From positions 1,922,001 to 1,986,000 of the forward strand of contig OY744463.1 of NCBI GenBank assembly GCA_963556145.1: DNA of 64,000 nt, given 5' to 3'. This document shows, piece after piece, positions 22,916-33,983 of this stretch. Positions within the stretch are counted from its first letter, which is position 1; each line of letters begins with the position of its first letter. The translations under genes were made by a program, and so were the position numbers. This stretch comes from Hygrocybe punicea (lineage: Eukaryota > Basidiomycota > Agaricomycetes > Agaricales > Hygrophoraceae). Below the pieces are notes generated by a model. It was not told the origin of the DNA. It did not search any database and saw only the letters and a list, made by a program, of their open reading frames with translations.

Positions 22916-25900
22916 ATGTCAAATGTGTCAACCGAGGGACTCTTTTTTGCTGGATCGGATGAAGAAGATTTAAAGGCGGATGACTCGGAAACACAACCGG
23001 AAACGTCGTTGGGAAAAAGACTTTTCTTTGCGGATAGTGAGGAATCAGATTCGGCGGATGTTACAGCATCGGTTGTCGACACAACAAGTACAGCATTCGG
23101 GAAAGACGAACAGGAGCACTCAGATACCGACGTCGATATTCCATTGTTCGATGAAGATCCTAGAACACCAAGCGTCAGTAACGTATCTGGAGCTAATGTT
23201 TTGGCACGTTCTACCTCTGCTCCTGCTGTGGAAATCGCTCAATCATCTGTCAAAAAACCGCGTCTGTCATCGCCCAGCCCTTCTAACGCATCTTCCCCTT
23301 CCCATTACCTTGGTTCCTTCATTATTGGAAATGCTTGGAGCACGGTTAAAGGGAAAGGGTACGTGAAGCCTGGGGATGAAGTTAATGTAGAAAGGGAGGA
23401 GCTGGAACAGCCAGTCTCTTCGAATGCTGCTTCAAGCACGGGATTAGGGAAGGTGAAGAAGAATGACGGAAAGGATAAGAAGAAAGCAAAACAGCTCTCT
23501 ATTGCTACCATGATGAAAGCACATCCGCCGAAAGTTCCCAAGAGAAAGGTCGATTCTGTTGTCCGTCTCACAAACAGTCGGGGTTTTGGTTGGCCCTCAA
23601 CACCCGTCCCGATGACCAAGCTAATGTATGTGGTTAGAATTCGGCCGTCTTCCACAGGACATCTCGTCTTGGATTTCAAAACTTCTGGACATGGGTGCGC
23701 AACCTACCCACTAGCCACGTATCTATGTCTCATGTTTGCGTTAGGCTTAGTTGAATTTCGAGGCAGTACCATGATCGATTGTCCAACTATTCTCCATTCC
23801 GGTGCCGATCTTATTATATCTCTTTCCATATATTTTCGTTCATCTGCTTTTAAACCCACGGATATTCCAATCGCAGACAACACCAACAAGATCATTTTCA
23901 ACGAGGGTCAAGAATCACTTGATGAACAGTATTTGCGAGAACGTAAGAGCTCACTTCTGCGTCTGTTCCAGGCAGTAGGTCTCAAACCGCGGAATGGGGG
24001 GCAACATCACCAAGGGGGCGTGAAGAAGGAAGCCCCCAGCGCTGTTGCTCCAAATAACATCAGCAAGCAACGGAGGACTGAAATAGTCGGAGACGGGGAA
24101 GAAATTGAGGTCGAAGACAGTGAAGACTTAACTGAAAACGAAATAGATGTGATCTATAAAAGGTTCCGTATTATCTGATTTTTGCATGCGATTAATTAAT
24201 CTTTTCTGTCTAGAGCACAAGCCAATGATAGGACGATGGACGAAATGGACCCTGCTGACACATTTACCCTTACTCTGCGAGGATATCAGAAACAGGCTCT
24301 TTTGTTGGTGCTGTCTTAGTTTGAAAACCGAACACGTTTTCTCACAATACTGTTAGATGGATGACTTCGCTAGAAAACGGAACCATGTCAGCTCGGGAAT
24401 CTACATCTATGCACCCGTTATGGAGCCAGTCAGTTGAATTCTTTTCAGTGTGGGGGTTGGATGAGCTGATGCTTGGTTAGATATATTTTCCCATTGGAAT
24501 CGCTTGATGGGGTCGTAGACTTGACCGCTGATGAGAGATCCTTCTATTTCAATCCCTATTCTGGAGAGTTGAGTCTAGATTTTCCGAAAGCGGAGAGAAA
24601 ATGCAAAGGTGGCATTCTTGCGTACGTGAGATTTTTCATCTTTTCGTCTGGTCTCTTATTCAATGCCACAGTGACGGTAATGTGGACCCAAACTGAATTA
24701 TACGCATTCGTTAATCCCTTTTCGTGAATCTTTCTACATTAGAGAGTGCGTCAACAGCTGATCTCTTTGTGCTTGATGTTGACTTGTTGTTAGTGGGAAT
24801 GGGAAAGACTATCATGTTGTCTGCCCTTATCCAAACCAACAGCGAGCCTGACGGCCGGGATGACAAAGAAGCACTTCATAATAAGAAAGCTCGTCAATTG
24901 AAACTCAATAGCTCCTTCCGTGCATCGCGACAGGCATCCTGGCCATCAAAGGGACCTTCTGCCAATCTGATAGTTGCACCGACGTCTCTTCTGTCTCAAT
25001 GGTCGGAAGAAATTCGGCGTTCTAGCAAGCCGGGAACGACCAAGATTCTGGTGTGGCATGGTCAGAATCGGTTGGACTTGGAGACTGCAATTCAGGACGA
25101 CTGTGACGACCGTGCAACTATCAAGGTCGTGATAACATCATATGGTGTTTTGGCTTCGGAGCATGCCAAGTCAGAGAAGTCAACTAATGGTCAATCCCCC
25201 ATATTCGAAAGTGTGTCAATCATTCGTTGACCATTCAAGACGGAGAGAATGATGTGGACGTTTAGTTGAATGGTTGCGAGTTATTTGTGATGAAGCACAT
25301 CATTGCAAATCACGAGTTAGCAAGACAGCACGCGCTGTGTACGCCCTTCGCGCAAGAAGACGATGGGCGGTGACTGGTCAGTCATGAACATCCGTTGTTC
25401 ACCTTTCCAAACATACCTCGGCTTTCAGGCACACCCATCGTCAACAAACTTGAGGATCTATACTCCTTATTGTTAGTTCCAATCTGTCATGCCAAGATGC
25501 TGCTCACCACTTTACTGCAGAAAGTTCCTTGACTTCACTCCATGGTCTGACTATTCATTCTTCCGCTCGTATGTCTATGCTACATCATTGTCTTTCTTTT
25601 TTTTGAGCTCTTGTCTAGATTTATTACTTTGCCATTTCTTGCCCGGGATCCCAAGGCAATTGAAATCGTGCAAGTTATTTTGGAGAGCATCCTGTTACGC
25701 CGGGAAAAGAACATGCTCGATAGTGATGGCAAGAGAATAGTAGAGCTACCTACCAAAGAAGTGTGTGTGTGAATTTCGTCGTCCCAGCAATTGATAATTC
25801 TGTTTCAGGTGATGGTGGAGAACCTTGAATTCTCCCCATCAGAGAGACAGCTCTATGACTCCATATACACTAATGCTAAAAAGAACTTTGACCAATTGAA

Positions 25901-27379
25901 CGCCAAAGGTCTTGTCAACAAGAACTACACCCATATTCTGTCCATGCTTATGCGGTACATACTTCTCATCATCTTGCACAAGCATTCATTATTCAACTCC
26001 GTGTTTGACAGCCTCAGGCGCGCGGTGCTCCATCCCAATTTAGTTCTCATTTCTGATGACAACGCTGTTCCCTCCTCGGATGGAACGGTTGACATTGACT
26101 CCATGATAAAATGTTTCTCTGATGAAAACGGCGAACTTAGCAACCGAAATTCCTTTGCTCAAGGTGTCCTTGCGGGACTTGGCGATGAAGATCATGCAGA
26201 ATGCCCTATATGCCTAGACGTCATGGAGGTCCCTATGATCATCCCTGGATGCATGCATCAATGGTATGTCCACAAAAGTGATATGTTCATGCAGTTATTT
26301 ATGTGAAGTGTGCTAGCTGCAAAGACTGCATCGTCTCCTACCTGTCATCATGCGACGAGAGGAATGAAGCAGGCCGTTGTCCAACATGCCTGCGTAGCGG
26401 TCTTAAGGTTTGGATCAACAATGCACAGAGTTCTATCAAATGATGCCTCATCACCAGGAGAGTGATCTGCTTGAGGTCCTGCGATCAAAAGTGGAACGGC
26501 AGCCTGGTGCAGCAAAAGATTCGCAATCTTTACCACAGGTTCGCCTCCGACGAAATGATTTCCGCTCGTCTACAAAGTTGGAAGCATTAATACAGCGTCT
26601 GCGTGTGTCACTTGAACTTGGACTTGGACGAGATGGACATCTTATGACGTTTTATCCGTAGGACGGTTGCAAGACCAAGACCCCTGTTTCCGAGCTGTTG
26701 TATTTTCACAGTTCACGACTTTCCTGGACCTCATCGAGATCGCGCTGCAGCGGGAACACCTAGATCAATATAGATTCGATGGTTCAATGGACGTCAAGAA
26801 ACGAAGCGAAGCCATATCAGGGTTCCAGGCACCATCGAGGAAACCGAAAGTATTGATTATCAGCCTGAAGGCCGGTGGTAAGTGTTGCTCGTATTCAAGT
26901 TGGTTTGACTTTTCTGATAAATTTTTGTCTTGCCAGGGGTTGGACTGAACCTGACAATGGCCAATCATGTTTTCATGGTTACTTCTTCCTTATTTACTGT
27001 TGCAATCTTCCTAATGTCTGACTCACAGATGGACTGTTGGTGGAATTCGGCCACTGAAAGTCAAGGCATGTGTTGGATTATGCCTTTCTGCCACGTACCT
27101 CTGATTCTGCTGTAGCCATTGACCGAGTGCACCGAATTGGCCAACAACAGACAGTCTATGTCACACATTTTATTGTAAGATCGTTTATCGCAACAAGTAT
27201 GACAAATTTGAAAAGTCTCATTGGAACAGATTGCAAATACAATAGAAGGTCGAATTCTCCAAATTCAAAAGAGAAAGACAGCTATCATCAAGGAGGCTTT
27301 CCGAGGCAAAGATTCTGAAAAGGGAAATCTAGATCCAACAAGCCTCGAAAATCTCAAGATTATGTTTGGTGATGACTGA
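22916..27379 (+). CDS. RAD5: Rad5-type SWI2/SNF2 helicase and RING E3 ligase
   Basis: Rad5/HLTF promotes PCNA polyubiquitination and replication-fork reversal. Domains in order: an acidic disordered N-terminus; a HIRAN domain (G-R-L-P-Q-D-I-S-S-W, then G-L-V-E-F-R-G-S-T, spliced over short introns near 23585-23750); L-R-G-Y-Q-K-Q-A-L-L-W-M; Walker A A-D-E-M-G-M-G-K-T near 24790; D-E-A-H-H near 25290; a RING (C-P-I-C-L ... C-P-T-C) near 26200-26390; and helicase motifs V-V-F-S-Q-F-T, L-K-A-G-G-V-G-L-N-L and D-R-V-H-R-I-G-Q near 27120. The Walker A codons come from four exons, two of them 5 nt and 3 nt. A GC-AG intron lies at 27066-27115. The gene has many introns and ends at TGA 27377. Confidence 0.95.
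24672..24676 (+). other. 5-nt microexon of RAD5 (Walker A)
   Basis: TGACG between acceptor CCACAG and donor GTAATG. It completes Ala and supplies Asp of A-D-E-M-G-M-G-K-T. Upstream intron 24622-24671 (50 nt), downstream 24677-24742 (66 nt). Confidence 0.8.
24743..24745 (+). other. 3-nt microexon of RAD5 (Walker A)
   Basis: AGA between acceptor TACATTAG and donor GTGCGT. It completes Glu and starts Met of A-D-E-M-G. The next intron is 24746-24793 (48 nt), and the next exon starts at 24794 with TGGGAATGGG in the proven downstream frame. Skipping it gives A-D-V-G-M-G-K-T, one residue short of the family motif. Confidence 0.7.
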
Positions 27380-27755
27380 TTCAAATGCCGTTGTTCTTAT
27401 CTTTTCGTGTTGAGAATTTGTGTAGAGTGTTTCAGTATTTTTTACAGCCGTTTTGTAATCGTTGGCACTTGCCCTTGCAGGTATCTTGACAATATTTGGG
27501 AAATTTTTGAATTGATTGAACAATATGGACTTAGACACAATTACTATACTCAATCTTGTATCTCAGGAAATACTGAGAGGGAAAGTTGTACTATTTTCTA
27601 ATGGCTATCAGCTCCTGTAATTACATTTGAACAATATTTAGTGTATGATGAGTTGTGGATGAAGTAAGAGGTGACCAGTGTTTTTTAACACCCAGAATGA
27701 TATTGTTAAATTATGGCATCAAATGAGCTCCTATGAACGAGATTATAGAGAGACA
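27380..27755. other. RAD5 3' flank, AT-rich
   Basis: 376 bp of AT-rich sequence with short chance ORFs. No gene seen. It is the transition from housekeeping genes to repeats. Confidence 0.4.
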
Positions 27756-27942
27756 GTTGTTCATTTTTTCAAGGGCTAGAAGTACACATACTGTGTTTTT
27801 CTTTATTTTTGTTCTTTGAGCCAACATATACGATTCTTGTGTTATTTTGATCCCATTGCAGACAAATGTAGTCCAGCTGTAAAGAACAAAAATAAAGAAA
27901 AACACAGTATGTGTGCTTCTAGCCCTTGAAAAATTGAACAAC
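27756..27942. repeat. Hairpin repeat with near-perfect ~61-bp arms
   Basis: The arm 27756-27817 is nearly the exact reverse complement of 27881-27942, around a ~63-bp loop. This is a snap-back MITE or a small-RNA hairpin. No clear target duplication was found. Confidence 0.8.
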
Positions 27943-28221
27943 CAATGGATGGTGGCAGGTATCTTGCTACCTCTGGGCATGGAGGCGATAGTTGATGGTC
28001 ATTGAAACTCCAATGGAGTCAGATGGATGTCAAGCCAAACCTTGACTTTTGATTTTTTGCATTTCTTTGCCTCGGAATAGGCTAAATGTATGCTACTAAT
28101 TCATAGGATCATGACAATATACGACCAAAGTCAATCCATTCAATATTCGGCGAGTTATTGGATGTTTTGGGAGAGAATTCCCATTTTAGTCATTTTTTGA
28201 GCTCCACCAAAAACGACAATA

Positions 28222-28330
28222 AATTAATTATTTTTAGATTCCTGTCACAAAAATATTTTTTATTTTAGTGTATGTATATTTTTGTATGAATATCACTGTG
28301 TTTTGTAAGGAATAATTGTTCTGTCAGTGG
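28222..28330 (+). repeat. Dispersed AT-rich repeat, copy 1
   Basis: The segment matches 56258-56356 in reverse orientation, including the stretch TATTTTAGTGTATG and AATATCACTGTGTTTTGTAA. Copy 1 carries an extra ~14-bp duplication. The end CAGTGGAA resembles a hAT-type terminus. Confidence 0.7.
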
Positions 28331-28343
28331 AATAATTTGTAGG

Positions 28344-28547
28344 AACCCAACATATAGACAAAATATGTTCTATGTGTATCTCCAAAGAGTTCTATTGGGC
28401 TTCCATGTCAAAGGATTAGAGCCTTCATATCTAATGAAAGCCCTGGATTGGTGGCTGAGACATCCATATTTGCTTGCCACAAAATTTGTATAGAACTCTT
28501 TTTTTGGAGACACAAATAGAACACATTTTGTCTATATGCTTGGTTCA
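28344..28547. repeat. Hairpin repeat with ~55-bp imperfect arms
   Basis: The left arm 28344-28396 pairs with the right arm 28489-28547 (both contain ATATAGACAAAAT and GAGTTCTAT in opposite orientation). A ~92-bp loop lies between them. MITE-like. Confidence 0.75.
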
Positions 28548-28623
28548 TATCTTTGAGAATCTGTTGCGGTGAAGCTTAGATTGCAAGGTAGAAGAGAGGT
28601 AGGAAAGGTGCAAGGCAGAGTAG

Positions 28624-28797
28624 CTACTTGTAAAAATTAGGGAAGAGAGGGTTGGGTGAAAGCCTGAGGGCTTCCTGGCCCCAAGAAGGATGGTTCTGTC
28701 TGTGGGAAGGAACCAATGTGAGCAGCGAATCCCAGTGCCTTGGTAGGAGGATGATGATGCATTGAGCGAGCATCAGTTCCCATTTTTTAGGAGACGG
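28624..28797 (-). pseudogene. 3' part of an unrecognised ORF cut by the gypsy insertion
   Basis: The minus-strand frame ends at TAG (28624-28626) and runs up to the left end of the LTR element. Its continuation lies at 50538-50870, on the other side of the element. With one ACGG kept, the two parts read as one frame without a stop. The joined part would exceed 100 residues. I do not recognise the product. It could be an older repeat-borne ORF. Confidence 0.6.
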
Positions 28798-29592
28798 TGT
28801 AAAGGCGAGGTCGGGGTGGCTGCGGAATAGTAATCCTAAGCCTGTGGGGGTCAGCGTAGAAGTGACCAGGAATAGTCTAACAAGCTTCAGTAAGATGATA
28901 GGATACAAATGGTAAGAAGCCACCGAGTAAACTACTGAAATCTATCGAGACTGGTCAAAGCTGATGAAGCCGACGATGTCGGGTACGGCGGGTCGGGTGT
29001 CGGGTGACGAGGGACGTAGAGATAAAGGCGGTAGAATGACGGGGAGAGCGTTGAGGAATCCGATGAGTAATGTGTGCGATGGATTTTACTGAGAGACTAA
29101 TTCTCAGAGAGAGGAAATGGGGGAACTGGTTTCTTATTCAGAGACGGCGCTTGGGCACCGTTTTTATACTACAAATTTCTGTACCTAGATTCGGATGAGA
29201 GTCCTCGGCCGATGAGAGAAAACAAAGGAGAATAAAAATGGACAAGTAGGAAGAGGGTTGCGAGGCGACCATGACAGGAAAAATGGGTGGAAGATATAAA
29301 AAACCGTAAAAGATGTAATATACTTTACTGTATCTCCATAAGGGAGACGCTAGGCGCGAATAAGGCAAGTCCGATGTCGGGATCCCAGTCCGATGAGATC
29401 TATCTTTGATGTTTGAAGTTCCGTGAGTTTAGGAGATGGACCGACCAGGTACGTGAGCGGCTGTGCTAGTCGGTATGCATCGGGTTGTGTCGGGTTGCGT
29501 TGGGTTTGAGCGTAGATTGCTAGAGACGTCGGGTTCGAGCGGATTCGCTAGATATCGATGTTATGGCCTCAGAGGGTTGAGGACCCTCTACA
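28798..29592 (-). repeat. 3' LTR of element A
   Basis: Near-identical to 49761-50537. Differences are mostly transitions, plus an 18-bp insertion near 29581 (a small palindrome with AGAGGG/CCCTCT). Starts TGTAAAGG on the plus strand and ends TACA. Confidence 0.93.
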
Positions 29593-31194
29593 TCTCCTTG
29601 GGTCTTCTAATAGAGACCATCCGTGGTCGAGAATATGGGGTCTCCAAATGTGGGTCGCGAGTGTGGCCAATCACGTGAGTGGCCAAACAATGGCAAAGTA
29701 AAAAAAATAAAAAAATCTCGTTGTTGATCCGACCTTTCCTCTACACCATCACATGCCCACCATGTCCCAAGTCTACGACAATTTCCTCGCCTTCGTCGAA
29801 AGCATCGAACCCGATGTCCGGGCGGACTACGAAGAGGCCGTTAACGCGGTCACCGTGTTTCACAGTGACGATCTCGTTACGATGGTAGACGGCAACGAGG
29901 GGATGGCCCAGCAATGGTTAAGCGGCCGCAAGAAAGTGCTGGTGAGTTTCCCAATTGATTACGCGTGTCTTTAAGATAGCTCATGTCGTCCCACTAGCGT
30001 GCTTATAATGGAATCGTCGCTGAACTCCGAGCTGGTGGTACGAGGCCAGTAACGCCACCGCTATGGGCCGACCGCCAATCGTATGCTAACGATGTCGAAG
30101 AGTGGCTGAAAGAAGCGGCGGACCGAGAGAGGCAGGAAAAGGGAAGAAGCTAGACGGCGGGCAGATGAGGAAGCGGCTACGCGGGAAGAGGAGGCCCCGT
30201 CGACCCGGCACCAGAGACACCGGCCGATGTAGAAGACGTAGATATGCCGGGCGTAGAGACCGGAGACCTGGCTGGTACGACGGTGAGTTCCTGTGTCGGT
30301 TCATTTGTTCTTTAGTCACTGATCCTGGTAACAGTTCACCGGGCCATTTCCCCTACAAGCCTGCACCAACTGCGTCAAGGCTCAAGAGGCGTGTCGAGGC
30401 ATCACGGGCTACATGTGCGAACGATGCCAGAGGCTGAAGAAAAGATGTACTAACGCTACACACCGGGCGGGTGGGGGTCGGCGCAAGGTGGATACCGGAA
30501 AGGGCAAAGAGGTCGTGGTTGGCATGAGGAAGCCGTTGTCGTTCTCGACAAAGCCGATCCGCAGTAGGCCTGCCCGGGCCTCAACGAGCAAACCGCGGGT
30601 CGAGGATGTGGAATTGGTTGAGGACGATGACGAAGACGAGGAGGAGTCGGAGGAAGAGCGGCCAACAAAAAGGCTTAGGGTGGCCTCGGCAGCAAACCCG
30701 TTCGTCTTGACAATGGAGAATTACGAGCAAGTGTCGGTGCGGCTAGCGGTCCTTACGGAGGAGCTGGGAGCCCTGGGCACCAACGTCAACCGTCACCTCG
30801 TCCACTTCAGTCAAGAGTTCCAGTGGCTCCGCATTGATCTCAAACGGTGGAGAGGTACCGAGGTACCTCTCCGGGGGCTCACGCAGGACTCGAGGTGGAA
30901 GTCGACTGGATAGGATAGGAATGGACTGACTACTACATCGGGAAGGCTACTAACTAGGTCAACCGTGGGAGCCTGGTCACGTGACTGGCAGGTCCCACTA
31001 CTCCAAGTGCCCCTTTTCCTCATGGCGACGCCCTCGTCGCCAACTGCTACAGAAAAGAACACGAAACAAACAAAACTGACCAAAAAACTCTCAAGCCACA
31101 ACTCCCAGTCCCTCAGAATGCCTCGAATCAAGGCCGGGGCCTTATATTGTGAAGCGGGAAGTCGTCCTCGCGCAGGGGGCGGTAGATGACCAGA

Positions 31195-32028
31195 CTATAC
31201 AAGACTCTCCTCAAACTCAATACTCTTCGAATGCCTCCCTCGCAAGGGTTCGGGCTCACAACACAAGGCCAAAGATCCCTCGAATCGTCCTAGCAAGTAC
31301 TTAGCGCAGTGTGAAGGTTCAGGTGGTCCAAAATATAACTGTATTGGCGGAGATCGGGTGAACGGGTGCATGAACGTAGTGTAGTGACGGCGTGTAGGTA
31401 GACTGTGATTGACATCCAGTATCGGGGGAACGGGGGACGAGGCTATAATAAAAGCTATAATACTGACGGGGCATAGGGTTGTACTTAACAAGGGCATGGT
31501 ATCCCGACGCGGAGGGGGTTGGCGTATCACGCGAAGAGATCGGGGTGGCTCGTCCAGGTCGAGAACGATGCCGCAGGGAGCTGAATGAGGGTTCGCGGGG
31601 CCAGGTAGGGTGTTAGGAACTGGCCGGGGGGTGGTGACGTGGCGCGCGGCGCGGGTGTCTGAAAACGACGGCGGGGGCTCGTTTGGCGCAATGGAGATGA
31701 ACGGGGGGTCCTGGCCGGTGGAACGAGGGCGCGGGGGATTGAACGAACGTGGGTTGGGAACGGGACATACGAAAAGCGGGGGGTTGAGGGTGATGACGTG
31801 GCAGGCGCTTGGGCATCCGAAATGGATGGCGACGGGTTCGTTTGGGGCAGAACGGGGTGTTGGGTCGTCGAGCGTGCGTCCTGGGGCTTGGATGGATACG
31901 CGTGGGTTGGGGTACACGAAGAAGCGGGGGTCCAACGTTGGTGACGTGGCGGATCCGTGTGTAACCAAAAAGGTCTGCGACCGTGGATTCGGGGTGGCGT
32001 AGGGGAGCGCGCGGCTCCGGTACGTCAA
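31195..32028 (-). CDS. Proline-rich low-complexity ORF inside TRIM-like 1
   Basis: 277 codons on the minus strand over a GC-rich minisatellite. The peptide repeats blocks such as P-N-P-R-S and A-P-N-E-P. No domain recognised. It may be a chance frame in a GC-rich repeat rather than a gene. Confidence 0.25.
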   Translation of the reverse strand: MTYRSRALPYATPNPRSQTFLVTHGSATSPTLDPRFFVYPNPRVSIQAPGRTLDDPTPRSAPNEPVAIHFGCPSACHVITLNPPLFVCPVPNPRSFNPPRPRSTGQDPPFISIAPNEPPPSFSDTRAARHVTTPRPVPNTLPGPANPHSAPCGIVLDLDEPPRSLRVIRQPPPRRDTMPLLSTTLCPVSIIAFIIASSPVPPILDVNHSLPTRRHYTTFMHPFTRSPPIQLYFGPPEPSHCAKYLLGRFEGSLALCCEPEPLRGRHSKSIEFEESLV

Positions 32029-32165
32029 ACGGGGGTCCGTGGGGTCGGATGAGCCTGCCTGGGGCTAGGAATGACGAAAGAAAACAACAATGAAATGAAA
32101 AAACGGGGGGGTCGCAAATGTGACGTGGCCTGCCGCTTGGGTGTTGAGAAGGGTCGCGGGCGTGT
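31620..32165. repeat. Degenerate ~150-180-bp tandem repeat with TGACGT cores
   Basis: The phrase TGACGTGGC recurs at about 31635, 31794, 31942 and 32121, each followed by a similar G-rich segment ending near GGGTTGGG/GGGGTCC. These look like four diverged units. Confidence 0.65.
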
Positions 32166-33169
32166 TTTTGGATCAACGCGGGGCAACGCGGGGCCCTATT
32201 GGGTTGGACATGTGCACCGGGGTAACTGGGTGTTGTACGGCCGTGAATGAAGAGAAGATGCGTGGCTGCGCGGCAGTGGGTGGTGAGGCCGTAAAGAATC
32301 GTCTCGCGAGAAAATCCAGCAAAGAAAGGCAAAAGAGGAGAAAATCCCAAAAAAGAAAGGCATCAGTGAGTCGAAGACACTCTCATCACCACGATGGAGA
32401 GGTACCGAGGTACCTCTCCGGGGGCTCACGCAGGACTCGAGGTGGAAGTCGACTGGATAGGATAGGAATGGACTGACTACTACATCGGGAAGGCTACTAA
32501 CTAGGTCAACCGTGGGAGCCTGGTCACGTGACTGGCAGGTCCCACTACTCCAACGGTCGACCTCAAGGTTGGCGATGTTGAAGCGGGATTACGAGACCGG
32601 CCGCCTGTAAAATAGAAAAAAAATAACGAGCCCGTTGTATATATAAAAATATATCGTGTACATAAAAAACGTGTCAGCTTGTTCACCCAGCTAAGGAAAG
32701 CTGATCGGCTCCCGAAGACATAGGACTATTTGCATCATTCGTCATATCGTTAGAAAACTAAGAGGAACTAAATAAAATGGGGGTATAATGTGGACAGAAT
32801 ATAAATGAAATGCTTAATTGTCGTCGGGTGAGGAGTCTATGGAGGGCGGGTACGTCGGATCATCAAGATCGTTTGAATCGGTATCGTCGGCGTCGGGGTA
32901 TTGTAAGAAATCGTCCAACGGTATCGATATTTTTGAGTGGGCATTAGTGTTGCCGAAGTTCAGTTCAGTCCGGTTCCGAGCCTTTTTGGCGGAACCGCGA
33001 ACTGAACTTCGGGTCCGGTTTGGCGCATGGCCAAACCTGGACCCGGACGGCATTGAACCGTCTCGCCGCGTTCGGCTCACCCCGTGAGCTCCGTTCTCCT
33101 CGCGAATGGCAGGCACGTATCAATTGATACGGCGCTACACTTCGCGAGGTAGTTGGGCTGCGGGGGAGC

Positions 33170-33560
33170 CGTCTGGTGCTGCTGCTGCCATCGCGTTGCT
33201 GCTGTTGCTGCGGCCGTTGGCGTTGTTGCTGCTGCTGCTGCTGCCGCTGCCGTTGCTGCTGCCGCTGCTGTTGCTGCTGTTGCTGCTGTTGCTGCTGCTG
33301 CCAGTGCCGTGGCGCTGCTGCTGTTGCCGCCGTTGCTGCTGTTGCCGCCGTTGCTGCTGTTGCCGCCGTTGCTGCTGTTGCCGCCGTTGCTGCTGTTGCC
33401 GCCGTTGCTGCTGTTGCTGCCGTTGCTGCTGTTGCCGCCGTTGCTGCTGTTGCCGCCGTTGCTGCTGTTGCCGCTGCTGTCGTGGCCGTTGCTGCTGCCG
33501 CTGCCGTTGCCGTTGCCGTTGCCACTGCTGCTGCTGCTGGCCGTCGTGGTTGTCGTTGCC
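33170..33560. repeat. CTG/CCG trinucleotide and 18-bp minisatellite inside the hAT-like element
   Basis: A unit close to GCCGTTGCTGCTGTTGCC repeats about eight to ten times at 33320-33480, flanked by looser GCTGCTGTT runs. All six frames stay open through it (poly-Ala/Val, poly-Cys, Ser-Asn-Gly, poly-Gln), which creates false ORFs up to 259 codons. Confidence 0.85.
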
Positions 33561-33983
33561 GTTGTTGTTGCCGCTGCTGGTGGTGGTGGTGTTGCAGCTG
33601 TCGCGCGTCCATTGGCATTGGGATGGCGTTGGCATCTATCTTGTGCCAAGATGGGTGTGGCCACGATGTGGTCGCGGTCGAGTTCCCTGTCGCAAATGAC
33701 ATTAGTAAAGTTAAGAAAAGCTTGAAACTGACCTTCGCGTTGAGTGTTGATGTTGTGTTGCGTGTTGATGTTGTGTTGCGTGAAAGCTACATGGTCATGG
33801 CCGGTCACATGATACCATTTAACACAAAATAGTAAGTAAAGAAATACGAAAAACAAATGAAATAAATACCGTAAAAATAGCTGCGTTCGCGGTTTGGACG
33901 CGGTTTGGAGCCGTTCAGGAAATCCGGTGTAGAGACATCTATATCTCTGGGTACGTATTCACTCATTTTACTATATTCTCTAT

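Larger units (their letters stand above)
30848..32552 (-). mobile_element. Small LTR element without gag or pol (TRIM-like 1)
   Basis: Two 158-bp direct repeats (30848-31005 and 32395-32552, TGGAGAGG...TACTCCA) flank 1389 bp. The target duplication is ACGG (30844-30847 and 32553-32556). On the minus strand, a purine tract (GAGGAAAAGGGG) abuts the left repeat and a TGGTGATGAGAG primer-site candidate follows the right repeat by 3 nt. The element is therefore minus-oriented. It has no RT, so it depends on another element. The LTR includes a GGTACC-containing palindrome and a GTCACGTGAC palindrome. Confidence 0.88.
29753..32610 (+). pseudogene. Zinc-cluster-like gene antisense within element A, interrupted by a small LTR element
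   Basis: Exon 1 begins at 29753 or 29762 and ends before GTGAGT near 29943. Exon 2 starts near 29999. A later exon encodes a cysteine cluster C-x2-C-x6-C-x8-C-x2-C-x6-C (near 30370-30450), reminiscent of fungal Zn2Cys6 domains. A basic stretch, an acidic run and a helical region follow. Two apparent 1-base frameshifts lie in exon 2, near 30150 (AAAAGGG) and 30195 (CCCC). The small LTR element 30848-32552 sits in the last codons. Past it the same frame continues about 20 codons to TAA at 32608-32610. A second copy exists at 50955-51938 in the same place in element B. Function unknown; DNA binding is an inference. Confidence 0.72.

Noticed and set aside
33077..33856. Overlapping ORFs up to 259 codons on both strands
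   Set aside because: They are readings of CTG/CCG triplet repeats (poly-Gln, poly-Ala, poly-Cys, Asn-Ser-Gly). No frame has a domain and all six are open.
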